In this document: piece after piece, positions 1-12,672 of the stretch
Layout: every line of letters starts with the position of its first letter
Position numbering within the stretch: the stretch's first letter is position 1
Assembly (NCBI GenBank): GCA_029959085.1
Contig: JARWIR010000050.1
Coordinates: forward strand, 2,418,001 to 2,482,000
Direction of reading: 5' to 3'
Source of the DNA: Nemophila menziesii
Lineage: Eukaryota > Streptophyta > Magnoliopsida > Boraginales > Hydrophyllaceae
Length of the DNA: 64,000 bases
Notes under the pieces: model-generated
Told to the model about the DNA's origin: nothing
Seen by the model: the letters and a program-made list of their open reading frames with translations, nothing else
The model's database searches: none
Position numbers and translations under genes: made by a program

Positions 1-974
1 ATTATCCAACATAATTTTTAATTAAAATAAAATAAAAATATAATATAATTTTATATTTTCTTTCACCTATTTAAAATCACGATTATAGTAATTGTATAAT
101 TATTACATTGTATTACTCATTTTAATTATATATTATTTTATAAATTATAAGCTAAAAAAATTAAAATTGTGGGGCAACGCCCAATTAACTATACGGAGAG
201 TGAAATTATTTCCAATTAACTGCAAATTCAAGTTAATTCCTAATTAATGAAAAGTTAAAGAAGAACAAAAATACCCATAAATCTATTAATTATTACTTTA
301 ATTATATATATACCATTTCATTCTTATTATTTTCACTATTTATTATATAATATTTATTTATTTACTTTTTTCACCACCACCCCACCACCTACCACCATCA
401 CATCATTGTTCTCCGCTGACCACCACCTTCGCCCATAACCACCAACGACTAGTTCCGTCACCACAAATCACCTCAAACTAAATCTATCACACGCGCGCCT
501 CCGTGATTTTTTTTAAAGAAAAAATTCATAACTATTTCTTAAAAATATCGTAAAAATAAAAAATGTTCACTTTTGGACAATACAAATTAATATTTAGGTG
601 TATGAATTTTTTAGATTTTTTTATTTTGATAATCCGTTTTATGTGTTGCTTTAGCAACACAAAAAAAGGTTTTCCAAATTTCATAACACACGCGCGTCCG
701 TGATTTTTTTTTTATAAAAGATTTAAATAAAATCCAAAAAATATCTAGAAAAATTAAAATTGTATTTTTTACGGGGATGGTATATATCTACATTAGAGAA
801 TTATTTTGATTTATTTTATGTTAAAATTTCGATATACAGTTTTATGTGTTCCTACGATACACAAAAATATATTTTTGTATTTCTGTAACTATAAATTTAT
901 AAAATCAATCTAAACCATTCTCTTACATAAGAAATTCGGTTTTTTCTCTTTATTAGTCACATATAAAATATTGG

Positions 975-2065
975 TACTCGTTTTTAACTATCCTGATGTA
1001 TTAACTTATTGTCCATCGCTTTTTTTGTTATCTTGTGTGTTGCTGTAATACACAAAACATTCATTTGTGTATTACAGTAACACATAGATTTATTTTTTCT
1101 TTTCTTGTCAAACCGATAGGTTTGTGTGTTCATGTGATACACAAAATCAAAAACTGAAAGGGTATGACTAAAAGGGTATACATGATTTTGCGTGTTGTTG
1201 TGATACACAAATGACTGTTTTTGTATTAGATCAACACACAAAATAACAAAAAGAGGTTGGACGAAAATATAATACTACAAAACAATAAAAAAACAGAAAA
1301 TATAGGGTTTATGCAATTAGTAAATAGAAAAAACTATTTTTACTCGTTTTTAACTATCTTGATGTATTAACCTTTTGTCCAACCCTTTTTTGTTATTTTG
1401 TGTGTTGTTGTAATACATAAAACAGTCATTTGTGTATTAAAGTAACACACAAATTCATTTTTTCTCTTCTAGTCAAACCGATCGGTTGGTGTTTTTATGT
1501 GATACACAAAATCATAAACTGAGAACGGAATAAGAGAATATATGATTTTATGTGTTGTTGTAATATACAAACGACTGTTTTGTGTATTAGATTAACAGAT
1601 AAAATAACAAAAAGAGGTTGGACAAAAAGATAATACAACAATATAGTAAAAAACAAGTAACAATAGGGTATATGCAATTAGTAAAGAGAAAAAAATGATT
1701 TTTACTCATTTTCAACTATTCTAATGTATTAACCTTTTGTCCAACCCTTTTTGTTATTTTGTGTGTTGTTGCAATACACAAAATAATCATTCGTCTACAG
1801 TAACACATAAATTCATTTTTTCCCTTCCAGTCAAAGCGACCGGTTTGTGTGTTCATGTGATACACAAAATCATAGACTAAAAAGGCATGACTAAAAGGGA
1901 ATACATGATTTTGTGTGTTGTTGTGATCCACAAATGAGTGTATAAAGTATTAGATCAACACACAAATTAACAAAAAGAGGTCTGAGAAAAAGATAATACA
2001 TCAAGATAGTAAAAAAAAGTAAAAATAAGGGTATATGCAATTAATAAAGTGAAAAATGATTTTGT
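975..2065. repeat. Three-fold ~365-bp subrepeat with TTGTGT/ACACAA palindromes
   Basis: A phrase beginning ACTCGTTTTTAACTAT and ending near TTGTGTGTTG recurs at about 976, 1342 and 1705, with spacings of 366 and 363 bp. Every subunit holds several imperfect inverted repeats in which TTTTGTGTGTT is followed 8-12 bases later by ATACACAAAA. The same triplet is present in units 2-5 (starts near 5184, 9438, 13680 and 17910). The subunits are more diverged from each other than the same subunit is between 4.2-kb units, so this triplication is older than the array. Confidence 0.85.
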
Positions 2066-2589
2066 TAAAGTAGGAAATGTTTTTAATTGATTCTATGATT
2101 TTATGTGTCACATGAATACATAAATGTATTTTTGTGTATTTTAGGAACACATAAAACTGAATATCGAAAGTTAAAAAGAAATTAAAACATTTTAAAAAAA
2201 TTCGGTGATGTAGATATGAACTTGCACCGTAAAAAAATATAATATAATTTTATATGTTCATTCAGCTATTTAAAATCACGATCATAATTACTCTTTAGTT
2301 ATTACATTTTAATACTCATTTTAATATTATATTAATTTATAAATTATAAGCTAAAAAAATTAAAAGACAGATTCTTTTTTTTTCTCTTCATGTCGAATTT
2401 CTCTAATTCACTTAGCAATATTTTATGGATCCGATGATAAAATATAGGTTAAATTTTCATAATATTGTGATATATAGTTCAATAAATGCTAAAATAAAAT
2501 AAAATTTTGAGAGTTGCTCATAAGCCTTCTTGGACCTTAACAAAAATATATCTCGTTCCACCTTGTTTTTATAGTTAAAGGAGCGATAT

Positions 2590-3295
2590 ATCCAAATATC
2601 ATCCATGATATGGATTTTAAGTGATCCAATTATGGATGAGCGAAACAATTTAGCAAGTGAGAGGACTGATATGATTGGACCGTTTAAGATCCATAAAGTG
2701 GGTGATTTTTAGGTGATATCTTTTTGGACGAAGTCCATCATTACTCATAAATAATAATATTGGGTATCACCAAACATAGTCATGATCTGGATCTTAAGTG
2801 GTCCAATCATGGAACGATTAAACAAATTAACCATATGACAGAAATGATATGATTGGATCACTTAAATTTTAAATTACAGATGATGTTTACGTAATATCTT
2901 TTTAAAATAATACCAATAATTACTCTTATGATTAATGACGACTATCCCCCAAAAAGGTATCACTCTAATATCACCATGATATGCATCTTAAGTGGTCAAA
3001 TCATGGAAGAGAGAGAACTTTTTTAAAGATATAAGAGAAATTATATGATTCAATCAATTAAAATCAACATCATGATGATATTGGGGTGATCCAGTTTTGA
3101 GTGATTCTCATTGTTACACATAAAGAATAATGATGGTATCACCTAAAAATGTATCACCAATGATATGTATCTGACTTGTCTACTATGAAATAAAGTGAAA
3201 AAGATCAACTAGGTGAGAGAAATGATATGATTGGACCACTTAAGATCCACATCATGGGTAAAATTTAAATCATCTCTTTTTGGGTAATATCCATC
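2590..3295. repeat. Four hairpin modules upstream of peptide gene 1
   Basis: Four diverged modules of about 165-190 bp lie in tandem. Each has a left arm of the type ATGATATGGATCTTAAGTGG, ending TCCAATCATGG, and an inverted right arm of the type ATGATATGATTGGACCACTT, ending AAGATCCA. The arms sit near 2600/2667, 2780/2846, 2980/3041 and 3160/3221, and their outer flanks repeat GGTATCACC / GGTGATAT. Equivalent blocks precede genes 2-4 (about 6800-7500, 11053-11755, 15283-15985). In unit 5 the block is split by the CACTA element. The arms could fold into long imperfect stems; a MITE origin or a small-RNA source is possible. Confidence 0.75.
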
Positions 3296-3305
3296 TTTAC
3301 TCAAC

Positions 3306-3312
3306 TATAAAT
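3306..3312 (+). promoter_or_regulatory. Probable TATA box of peptide genes (copy 1)
   Basis: TATAAAT in the context CTATAAATGC lies 120 bp before the ATG. The same heptamer lies at 7515, 11770, 16000 and 30122 for copies 2-5, at 120, 120, 120 and 119 bp from their start codons. This fits transcription starting roughly 85-90 bp upstream of the ATG. The start site is inferred, not seen. Confidence 0.7.
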
Positions 3313-3425
3313 GCACATCGTTGACGAATTCTTAAAGTAGATAAAAAAACTATATAACATGAAGTTATCAGAGTTATTTTTCAAACACATTAAAAAAATT
3401 CTTTCAATCTCAATCCATACCTATC

Positions 3426-3833
3426 ATGGCAAGAAATAACTTTTCATCACTTTCTGCACTATTTTGTGTTATTTTCCTTGCACTTATCACGTTTCATGAG
3501 TGTAAGTCTACTATATGTGATTATTATATCTCAACTTTTCAAGATACTTACACATTAAAGTGATCAATGAAGATTGTAAATTGTGTATTCTAACTTTTTT
3601 TAATTATTTGTAACTCCCCAGGCACAACTAACCCCGATATGAAAGAAGACATTCATATTGCTATACCAAAAAGTTACGGGAATAGTGTAAACTCTAAATC
3701 AAAAGACAACAACCCTCAAAGCATGTTCGGGTGTTTTAGCAGACAGAGGGGTTCTGACCTCAGATGGTGTTGCATTAAACGTCCAGATGATTGTTGGTCA
3801 ATTGTAGTCGTTTGCGCTTATCATTGTGGATAA
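3426..3833 (+). CDS. Secreted cysteine-rich peptide, MEG/ESF1-like, copy 1 (two exons)
   Basis: Exons 3426-3501 and 3622-3833 are joined by a 120-bp phase-1 intron (GTAAGT donor, CCCCAG acceptor) that splits a Cys codon. The product is 95 aa. Residues 1 to about 25 form a clear signal peptide (MARNNF, then a hydrophobic core, then FHE). The mature part has a polar linker and cysteines at 26, 63, 75, 76, 83, 90 and 94. Spacing C-x11-CC-x6-CW-x6-C-x3-C, with aromatic residues before CC and after C83, recalls the maize MEG1 / Arabidopsis ESF1 family of endosperm signalling peptides; this comparison is from memory. A small exon for the signal peptide plus one for the mature peptide is the usual layout of plant cysteine-rich peptide genes. 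A defensin-like peptide is the main alternative. Starting at the exon-2 Met would lose the signal peptide. Confidence 0.85.
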
Positions 3834-4208
3834 TAATATAATATATATATATATAAATTATATGTTTAAAACATTATCATTACTTGGCGACTTTGTTTTT
3901 TATCATTATTTTTTAAAAGTAATCATTTAGACCACAAGTGAAGAGACAAACACTCTCATTAGATCAAACACGTATATTTATGAAAAAACTAATGAATGGT
4001 AGTTAGTTGAAAAAGCAAAGACAATATATTCATTTAAAATATATCTTTAAAGTTTTTTTAAGAAAAAACTCTTTTTTTATTTAAAACATATATAAAAATG
4101 GATATAATAATATTTTTAAATTAATATTTATTTAAACAATTTGTAACTAATTACGAATTCTATTTGAAATTTCATTGTTGTAAAATTAAGACGATAATCT
4201 CCTATTTA

Positions 4209-7200
4209 ATTATCCAACATAATTTTTAATTAAAATAAAATAAAAATATAATATAATTTTATATTTTCTTTCACCTATTTAAAATCACGATTATAGTAAT
4301 TGTATAATTATTACATTGTATTACTCATTTTAATTATATATTATTTTATAAATTATAAGCTAAAAAAATTAAAATTGTGGGGCAACGCCCAATTAACTAT
4401 ACGGAGAGTGAAATTATTTCCAATTAACTGCAAATTCAAGTTAATTCCTAATTAATGAAAAGTTAAAGAAGAACAAAAATACCCATAAATCTATTAATTA
4501 TTACTTTAATTATATATATACCATTTCATTCTTATTATTTTCACTATTTATTATATAATATTTATTTATTTACTTTTTTCACCACCACCCCACCACCTAC
4601 CACCATCACAACCATTGTTCTCCGCTGACCACCACCTTCGCCCATAACCACCACCGACTAGTTCCGTCACCACAAATCACCTCAAACTAAATCTATCACA
4701 CGCGCGCCTCCGTGATTTTTTTTAAAGAAAAAATTCATAACTATTTCTTAAAAATATCGTAAAAATAAAAAATGTTCACTTTTGGACAATACAAATTAAT
4801 ATTTAGGTGTATGAATTTTTTTGATTTTTTTATTTTGATAATCCGTTTTATGCGTTGCTTTAGCAACACAAAAAAAGGTTTTCCAAATTTCATAACACAC
4901 GCGCGTCCGTGATTTTTTTTTATAAAAGATTTAAATAAAATCCAAAAAATATCTAGAAAAATTAAAATTGTATTTTTTACGGGGATGGTATATATCTACA
5001 TTAGAGAATTATTTTGATTTATTTTATGTTAAAATTTCGATATACAGTTTTATGTGTTCCTACGATACACAAAAATATATTTTTGTATTTCTGTAACTAT
5101 AAAATTATAAAATCAATCTAAACCATTCTCTTACATAAGAAATTCGGTTTTTTCTCTTTATTAGTCACATATAAAATATTGGTACTCGTTTTTAACTATC
5201 CTGATGTATTAACTTATTGTCCAACCCTTTTTTTGTTATCTTGTGTGTTGCTGTAATACACAAAACATTCATTTGTGTATTACAGTAACACATAGATTTA
5301 TTTTTTCTTTTCTTGTCAAACCGATAGGTTTGTGTGTTCATGTGATACACAAAATCAAAAACTGAAAGGGTATGACTTAAAGGGTATACATGATTTTGCG
5401 TGTTGTTGTGATACACAAATGACTGTTTTTGTATTAGATCAACACACAAAATAACAAAAAGAGGTTGGACGAAAATATAATACTACAAAACAATAAAAAA
5501 ACAGAAAATATAGGGTATATGCAATTAGTAAATAGAAAAAACTATTTTTACTCGTTTTTAACTATCTTGATGTATTAACCTTTTGTCCAACCCTTTTTTG
5601 TTATTTTGTGTGTTGTTGTAATACATAAAACAGTCATTTGTGTATTAAAGTAACACACAAATTCATTTTTTCTCTTCTAGTCAAACCGATCGGTTGGTGT
5701 TTTTATGTGATACACAAAATCATAAACTGAGAACGGAATAAGAGAATATATGATTTTATGTGTTGTTGTAATATACAAACGACTGTTTTGTGTATTAGAT
5801 TAACAGATAAAATAACAAAAAGAGGTTGGACAAAAAGATAATACAACAATATAGTAAAAAACAAGTAACAATAGGGTATATGCAATTAGTAAAGAGAAAA
5901 AAATGATTTTTACTCATTTTCAACTATTCTAATGTATTAATCTTTTGTCCAACCTTTTTTGTTATTTTGTGTGTTGTTGCAATACACAAAATAATCATTC
6001 GTCTACAGTAACACATAAATTCATTTTTTCCCTTCCAGTCAAAGCGATCGGTTTGTGTGTTCATGTGATACACAAAATCATAGACTAAAAAAGGCATGAC
6101 TAAAAGGGAATACATGATTTTGTGTGTTGTTGTGATCCACAAATGAGTGTATAAAGTATTAGATCAACACACAAATTAACAAAAAGAGGTCTGAGAAAAA
6201 GATAATACATCAAGATAGTAAAAAAAAGTAAAAATAAGGGTATATGCAATTAATAAAGTGAAAAATGATTTTGTTAAAGTAGGAAATGTTTTTAATTGAT
6301 TCTATGATTTTATGTGTCACATGAATACATAAATGTATTTTTGTGTATTTTAGGAACACATAAAACTGAATATCGAAAGTTAAAAAGAAATTAAAACATT
6401 TTAAAAAAATTCGGTGATGTAGATATGAACTTGCACCGTAAAAAAATATAATATAATTTTATATGTTCATTCAGCTATTTAAAATCAAGATCATAATTAC
6501 TCTTTACTTATTACATTTTAATACTCATTTTAATATTATATTAATTTATAAATTATAAGCTAAAAAAATTAAAAGACAGATTCTTTTTTCTTCTCTTCAT
6601 GTCGAATTTCTCTAATTCACTTAGCAATATTTTATGGATCCGATGATAAAATATAGGTTAAATTTTCATAATATTGTGATATATAGTTCAATAAATGCTA
6701 AAATAAAATAAAATTTTGAGAGTTGCTCATAAGCCTTCTTGGACCTTGACAAAAATATATCTCGTTCCACCTTGTTTTTATAGTTAAAGGAGCGATATAT
6801 CCAAATATCATCCATGATATGGATTTTAAGTGATCCAATTATGGATGAGCGAAACAATTTAGCAAGTGAGAGGACTGATATGATTGGACCGTTTAAGATC
6901 CATAAAGTGGGTGATTTTTAGGTGATATCTTTTTGGACGAAGTCCATCATTACTCATAAATAATAATATTGGGTATCACCAAACATAGTCATGATCTGGA
7001 TCTTAAGTGGTCCAATCATGGAACGATTAAACAAATTAACCATATGACAGAAATGATATGATTGGATCACTTAAATTTTAAATTACAGATGATGTTTACG
7101 TAATATCTTTTTAAAATAATACCAATAATTACTCTTATGATTAATGACGACTATCCCCCAAAAAGGTATCACTCTAATATCACCATGATATGCATCTTAA

Positions 7201-8044
7201 GTGGTCAAATCATGGAAGAGAGAGAACTTTTTTAAAGATATAAGAGAAATTATATGATTCAATCAATTAAAATCAACATCATGATGATATTGGGGTGATC
7301 CAGTTTTGAGTGATTCTCATTGTTACACATAAAGAATAATGATGGTATCACCTAAAAATGTATCACCAATGATATGTATCTGACTTGTCTACTATGAAAT
7401 AAAGTGAAAAAGATCAACTAGGTGAGAGAAATGATATGATTGGACCACTTAAGATCCACATCATGGGTAAAATTTAAATCATCTCTTTTTGGGTAATATC
7501 CATCTTTACTCAACTATAAATGCACATCGTTGACGAATTCTTAAAGTAGATAAAAAAACTATATAACATGAAGTTATCAGAGTTATTTTTCAAACTCATT
7601 AAAAAAATTCTTTCAATCTCAATCCATACCTACCATGGCAAGAAATAACTTTTCATCACTTTCTGCACTATTTTGTGTTATTTTCCTTGCACTTATCACG
7701 TTTCATGAGTGTAAGTCTACTATATGTGATTATTATATCTCAACTTTTCAAGATACTTACACATTAAAGTGATCAATGAAGATTGTAAATTGTGTATTCT
7801 AACTTTTTTTAATTATTTGTAACTCCTCAGGCACAACTAACCCTGATATGAAAGAAGACATTCATATTGCTATACCAAAAAGTTACGGGAATAGTGTAAA
7901 CTCTAAATCAAAAGACAACAACCCTCAAAGCATGTTCGGGTGTTTTAGCAGACAGAGGGGTTCTGACCTCAGATGGTGTTGCATTAAACGTCCAGATGAT
8001 TGTTGGTCAATTGTAGTCGTTTGCGCTTATCATTGTGGATAATA

Positions 8045-8081
<37 letters not shown>

Positions 8082-8431
8082 TATATGTTTAAAACATTAT
8101 CATTACTTGGCGACTTTGTTTTTTATCATTATTTTTTAAAAGTAATCATTTAGACCACAAGTGAAGAGACAAACACTCTCATTAGATCAAACACGTATAT
8201 TTATGAAAAAACTAATGAATGGTAGTTAGTTGAAAAAGCAAAGACAATCTATTCATTTAAAATATATCTTTAAAGTTTTTTTAAGAATAAACTATTTTTT
8301 TATTTAAAACATATATAAAACTGGATATAATAATATTTTTAAATTAATATTTATTTAAACAATTTGTAACTAATTACGAATTCTATTTGAAATTTCAATG
8401 TTGTAAAATTAAGACGATAATCTCCTATTTA
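4209..8431. repeat. Tandem array unit 2
   Basis: About 4223 bp and nearly identical to unit 1 throughout, apart from scattered substitutions and a longer TA microsatellite after the gene (about 8047-8080). No further gene seen between 4209 and 7634. Confidence 0.95.
7635..8042 (+). CDS. Secreted cysteine-rich peptide, copy 2 (two exons)
   Basis: Exons 7635-7710 and 7831-8042, with the donor GTAAGT and acceptor CTCAG at the same places as in copy 1. The predicted 95-aa precursor is identical to copy 1 in signal peptide, linker and all cysteines. The exons differ from copy 1 only by a silent change (CCT for CCC, Pro). TATA box at 7515. A (TA)n tract starts a few bases after the stop codon and is longer here than in copy 1. 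Confidence 0.85.
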
Positions 8432-11400
8432 ATTATCCAACATAATTTTTAATTAAAATAAAATAAAAATATAATATAATTTTATATTTTCTTTCACCTA
8501 TTTAAAATCACGATTATAGTAATTGTATAATTATTATATTGTATTACTCATTTTAATTATATATTATTTTATAAATTATAAGCTAAAAAAATTAAAATTG
8601 TGGGCAACGCCCAATTAACTATACGGAGAGTGAAATTATTTCCAACTAACTGCAAATTCAAGTTAATTCCTAATTAATGAAAAGTTAAAGAAGAACAAAA
8701 ATACCCATAAATCTATTAATTATTACTTTAATTATATATATATATACCATTTCATTCTTATTATTTTCACTATTTATTATATAATATTTATTTATTTACT
8801 TTTTTCACCACCACCCCACCACTACCCAAACACCCCCACCCCTACCCCACCTTCCACCATCACAACCATTGTTCTCGGCTGACCACCACCTTCGCCCATA
8901 ACCACCACCGACTAGTTCCGTCACCACAAATCACCTCAAACTAAATCCATCACACGCGCGCCTCCGTGATTTTTTTTAAAGAAAAAATTTATAACTATTT
9001 CTTAAAAATATCGTAAAAATAAAAAATGTTCACTTTTGGACAATACAAATTAATATTTAGGTGTATGAATTTTTTTGATTTTTTTATTTTGATAATCCGT
9101 TTTATGTGTTGCTTTAGCAACACAAAAAAAGGTTTTCCAAATTTCATAACACACGCGCGTCCGTGATTTTTTTTTATAAAAGATTTAAATAAAATCCAAA
9201 AAATATCTAGAAAAATTAAAATTGTATTTTTTACGGGGATGGTATATATCTACATTAGAGAATTATTTTGATTTATTTTATGTTAAAATTTCGATATACA
9301 GTTTTATGTGTTCCTACGATACACAAAAATATATTTTTGTATTTCTGTAACTATAAAATTATAAAATCAATCTAAACCATTCTCTTACATAAGAAATTCG
9401 GTTTTTTCTCTTTATTAGTCACATATAAAATATTGGTACTCGTTTTTAACTATCCTGATGTATTAACTTATTGTCCATCCCTTTTTTTGTTATCTTGTGT
9501 GTTGCTGTAATACAAAAAACATTCATTTGTGTATTACAGTAACACATAGATTTATTTTTTCTTTTCTTGTCAAACCGATAGGTTTGTGTGTTCATGTGAT
9601 ACACAAAATCAAAAACTGAAAGGGTATGACTAAAAGGGTATACATGATTTTGCGTGTTGTTGTGATACACAAATGACTGTTTTTTTATTAGATCAACACA
9701 CAAAATAACAAAAAGAGGTTGGACGAAAATATAATACTACAAAACAATAAAAAAACAGAAAATATAGGGTATATGCAATTAGTAAATAGAAAAAACTATT
9801 TTTACTCGTTTTTAACTATTTTGATGTATTAACCTTTTGTCCAACCCTTTTTTGTTATTTTGTGTGTTGTTGTAATACATAAAACAGTCATTTGTGTATT
9901 AAAGTAACACACAAATTCATTTTTTCTCTTCTAGTCAAACCGATCGGTTGGTGTTTTTATGTGATACACAAAATCATAAACTGAGATCGGAATAAGAGAA
10001 TATATGATTTTATGTGTTGTTGTAACATACAAACGACTGTTTTGTGTATTAGATTAACAGCTAAAATAACAAAAAGAGGTTGGACAAAAAGATAATACAA
10101 CAATATAGTAAAAAACAAGTAACAATAGGGTATATGCAATTGATAAAGAGAAAAAAATGATTTTTACTCATTTTCAACTATTCTAATGTATTAACCTTTT
10201 GTCCAACCCTTTTTGTTATTTTGTGTGTTGTTGCAATACACAAAATAATCATTCGTCTACAGTAACACATAAATTCATTTTTTCCCTTCCAGTCAAAGCG
10301 ATCTGTTTGTGTGTTCATGTGATACACAATATCATAGACTGAAAAAGGCATGACTAAAAGGGAATACATGATTTTATGTGTTGTTGTGATCCACAAATGA
10401 GTGTATAAAGTATTAGATCAACACACAAATTAACAAAAAGAGGTCTGAGAAAAAGATAATACATCAAGATAGTAAAAAAAAGTAAAAATAAGGGTATATG
10501 CAATTAATAAAGTGAAAAATGATTTTGTTAAAGTAGGAAATGTTTTTAATTGATTCTATGATTTTATGTGTCACATGAATACATAAATGTATTTTTGTGT
10601 ATTTTAGGAACACATAAAACTGAATATCGAAAGTTAAAAAGAAATTAAAACATTTTAAAAAAATTCGGTGATGTAGATATGAACTTGCACCGTAAAAAAA
10701 TATAATATAATTTTATATGTTCATTCAGCTATTTAAAATCACGATCATAATTACTCTTAAGTTATTACATTTTAATACTCATTTTAATATTATATTAATT
10801 TATAAATTATAAGCTAAAAAAATTAAAAGACAGATTCTTTTTTCTTCTCTTCATGTCGAATTTCTCTAATTCACTTAGCAATATTTTATTGATCCGATGA
10901 TAAAATATAGGTTAAATTTTCATAATATTGTGATATATAGTTCAATAAATGCTAAAATAAAATAAAATTTTGAGAGTTGCTCATAAGCCTTCTTGGACCT
11001 TAAAAAAAAAATATCTCGTTCCACCTTGTTTTTATAGTTAAAGGAGCGATATATCCAAATATCATCCATGATATGGATTTTAAGTGATCCAATTATGGAT
11101 GAGCGAAACAAGTTAGCAAGTGAGAGGACTGATATGATTGGACCGTTTAAGATCCATAAAGTGGGTGATTTTTAGGTGATATCTTTTTGGACGAAGTCCA
11201 TCATTACTCATAAATAATAATATTGGGTATCACCAAACATAGTCATGATCTGGATCTTAAGTAGTCCAATCATGGAACGATTAATAAAATTAACCATATG
11301 ACAGAAATGATATGATTGGATCACTTAAATTTTAAATTACAGATGATGTTTACGTAATATCTTTTTAAAATTATACCAATAATTACTCTTATGATTAATG

Positions 11401-12672
11401 ACGACTATCCCCCAAAAAGGTATCACTCTAATATCACCCATGATATGCATCTTAAGTGGTCGAATCATGGAAGAGAGAGAACTTTTTTAATGATATAAGA
11501 GAAATTATATGATTCAATCAATTAAAATCAACATCATGATGATATTGGGGTGATCCAGTTTTGAGTGATTCTCATTGTTACACATAAAGAATAATGATGG
11601 TATCACCTAAAAATGTATCACCAATGATATGTATCTGCCTTGTCCACTATGAAATAAAGTGAAAAAGATCAACTAGGTGAGAGAAATGATATGATTGGAC
11701 CACTTAAGATCCACATCATGGGTAAAATTTAAATCATCTCTTTTTGGGTAATATCCATCTTTACTCAACTATAAATGCACATCGTTGACGAATTCTTAAA
11801 GTAGATAAAAAAACTATATAACATGAAGTTATTAGAGTTATTTTTCAAACTCATTAAAAAAATTCTTTCAAACTCAATCCATACCTACCATGGCAAGAAA
11901 TAACTTTTCATCACTTTCTGCACTATTTTGTGTTATTTTCCTTGCACTTATCACGTTTCATGAGTGTAAGTCTGCTATATGTGATTATTATATCTCAACT
12001 TTTCAAGTTACTTACACATTAAAGTGATCAATGAAGATTGTAAATTGTGTATTCTAACTTTTTTTAATTATGTGTAACTCCTCAGGCACAACTAACCCCG
12101 ATATGAAAGAAGACATTCATATTGCTATACCAAAAAGTTACGGGAATAGTGTAAACTCTAAATCAAAAGACAACAACCCTCAAAGCATGTTCGGGTGTTT
12201 TAGCAGACAGAGGGGTTCTGACCTCAGATGGTGTTGCATTAAACGTCCAGATGATTGTTGGTCAATTGTAGTCGTTTGCGCTTATCATTGTGGATAATAA
12301 TATAATATATATATATAAAAATTATGTGTTTAAAACATTATCATTACTTGGCGACTTTGTTTTTTATCATTATTTTTTAAAAGTAATCATTTAGACCACA
12401 AGTGAAGAGACAAACACTCTCATTAGATCTAACACGTATATTTATGAAAAAACTAATGAATGGTAGTTAGTTGAAAAAGCAAAGACAATCTATTCATTTA
12501 AAATATATCTTTAAAGTTTTTTTAAGAAAAAACTCTTTTTTTATTTAAAACATATATAAAAATGGATATAATAATATTTCTAAATTAATATTTATTTGAC
12601 CAATTTGTAACTAATTACGAATTCTATTTGAAATTTCAATGTTGTAAAATTAAGACGATAATCTCCTATTTA
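8432..12672. repeat. Tandem array unit 3
   Basis: About 4241 bp. It differs from units 1-2 by an added CACCCCCACCCCTACC-type stretch near 8825-8850, shared with units 4-5. From about 9980 onward its variants match unit 4 rather than unit 5. No gene between 8432 and 11889. Confidence 0.95.
11890..12297 (+). CDS. Secreted cysteine-rich peptide, copy 3 (two exons)
   Basis: Exons 11890-11965 and 12086-12297. The 95-aa product is the same as copies 1 and 2. The intron carries variants shared only with copy 4 (GTAAGTCTGC for GTAAGTCTAC, and a substitution in the TTTCAAG(A/T)TAC stretch). A base change at 12071 (TTTG to ATGTG) creates an upstream in-frame ATG inside the intron; it lies before the acceptor and should not be used. 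TATA box at 11770. Confidence 0.85.

Larger units (their letters stand above)
1..4208. repeat. Tandem array unit 1 (about 4.2 kb)
   Basis: First visible unit of a head-to-tail array. The sequence at position 1 recurs at 4209, 8432, 12673 and 16905. Each unit runs from an AT-rich block, through a CCACCACC-rich stretch (about 370-480), a three-fold ~365-bp subrepeat (about 975-2065) and hairpin modules (about 2590-3295), to a two-exon cysteine-rich peptide gene and its AT-rich 3' flank. Between 1 and 3425 I see no other credible gene; the short minus-strand reading frames there lie in the palindromic repeats. The unit is already under way at base 1, so the array probably extends to the left. 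Confidence 0.95.

Noticed and set aside
984..2648. Minus-strand reading frames of 60-85 aa repeated in units 1-5 (also near 5192-6857, 9446-11111, 14187-15341, 18436-19589)
   Set aside because: They are made of palindromic TTGTGT/ACACAA and hairpin repeat DNA, have no recognisable domain, and recur only because the unit recurs. Some are lost in other units by indels.
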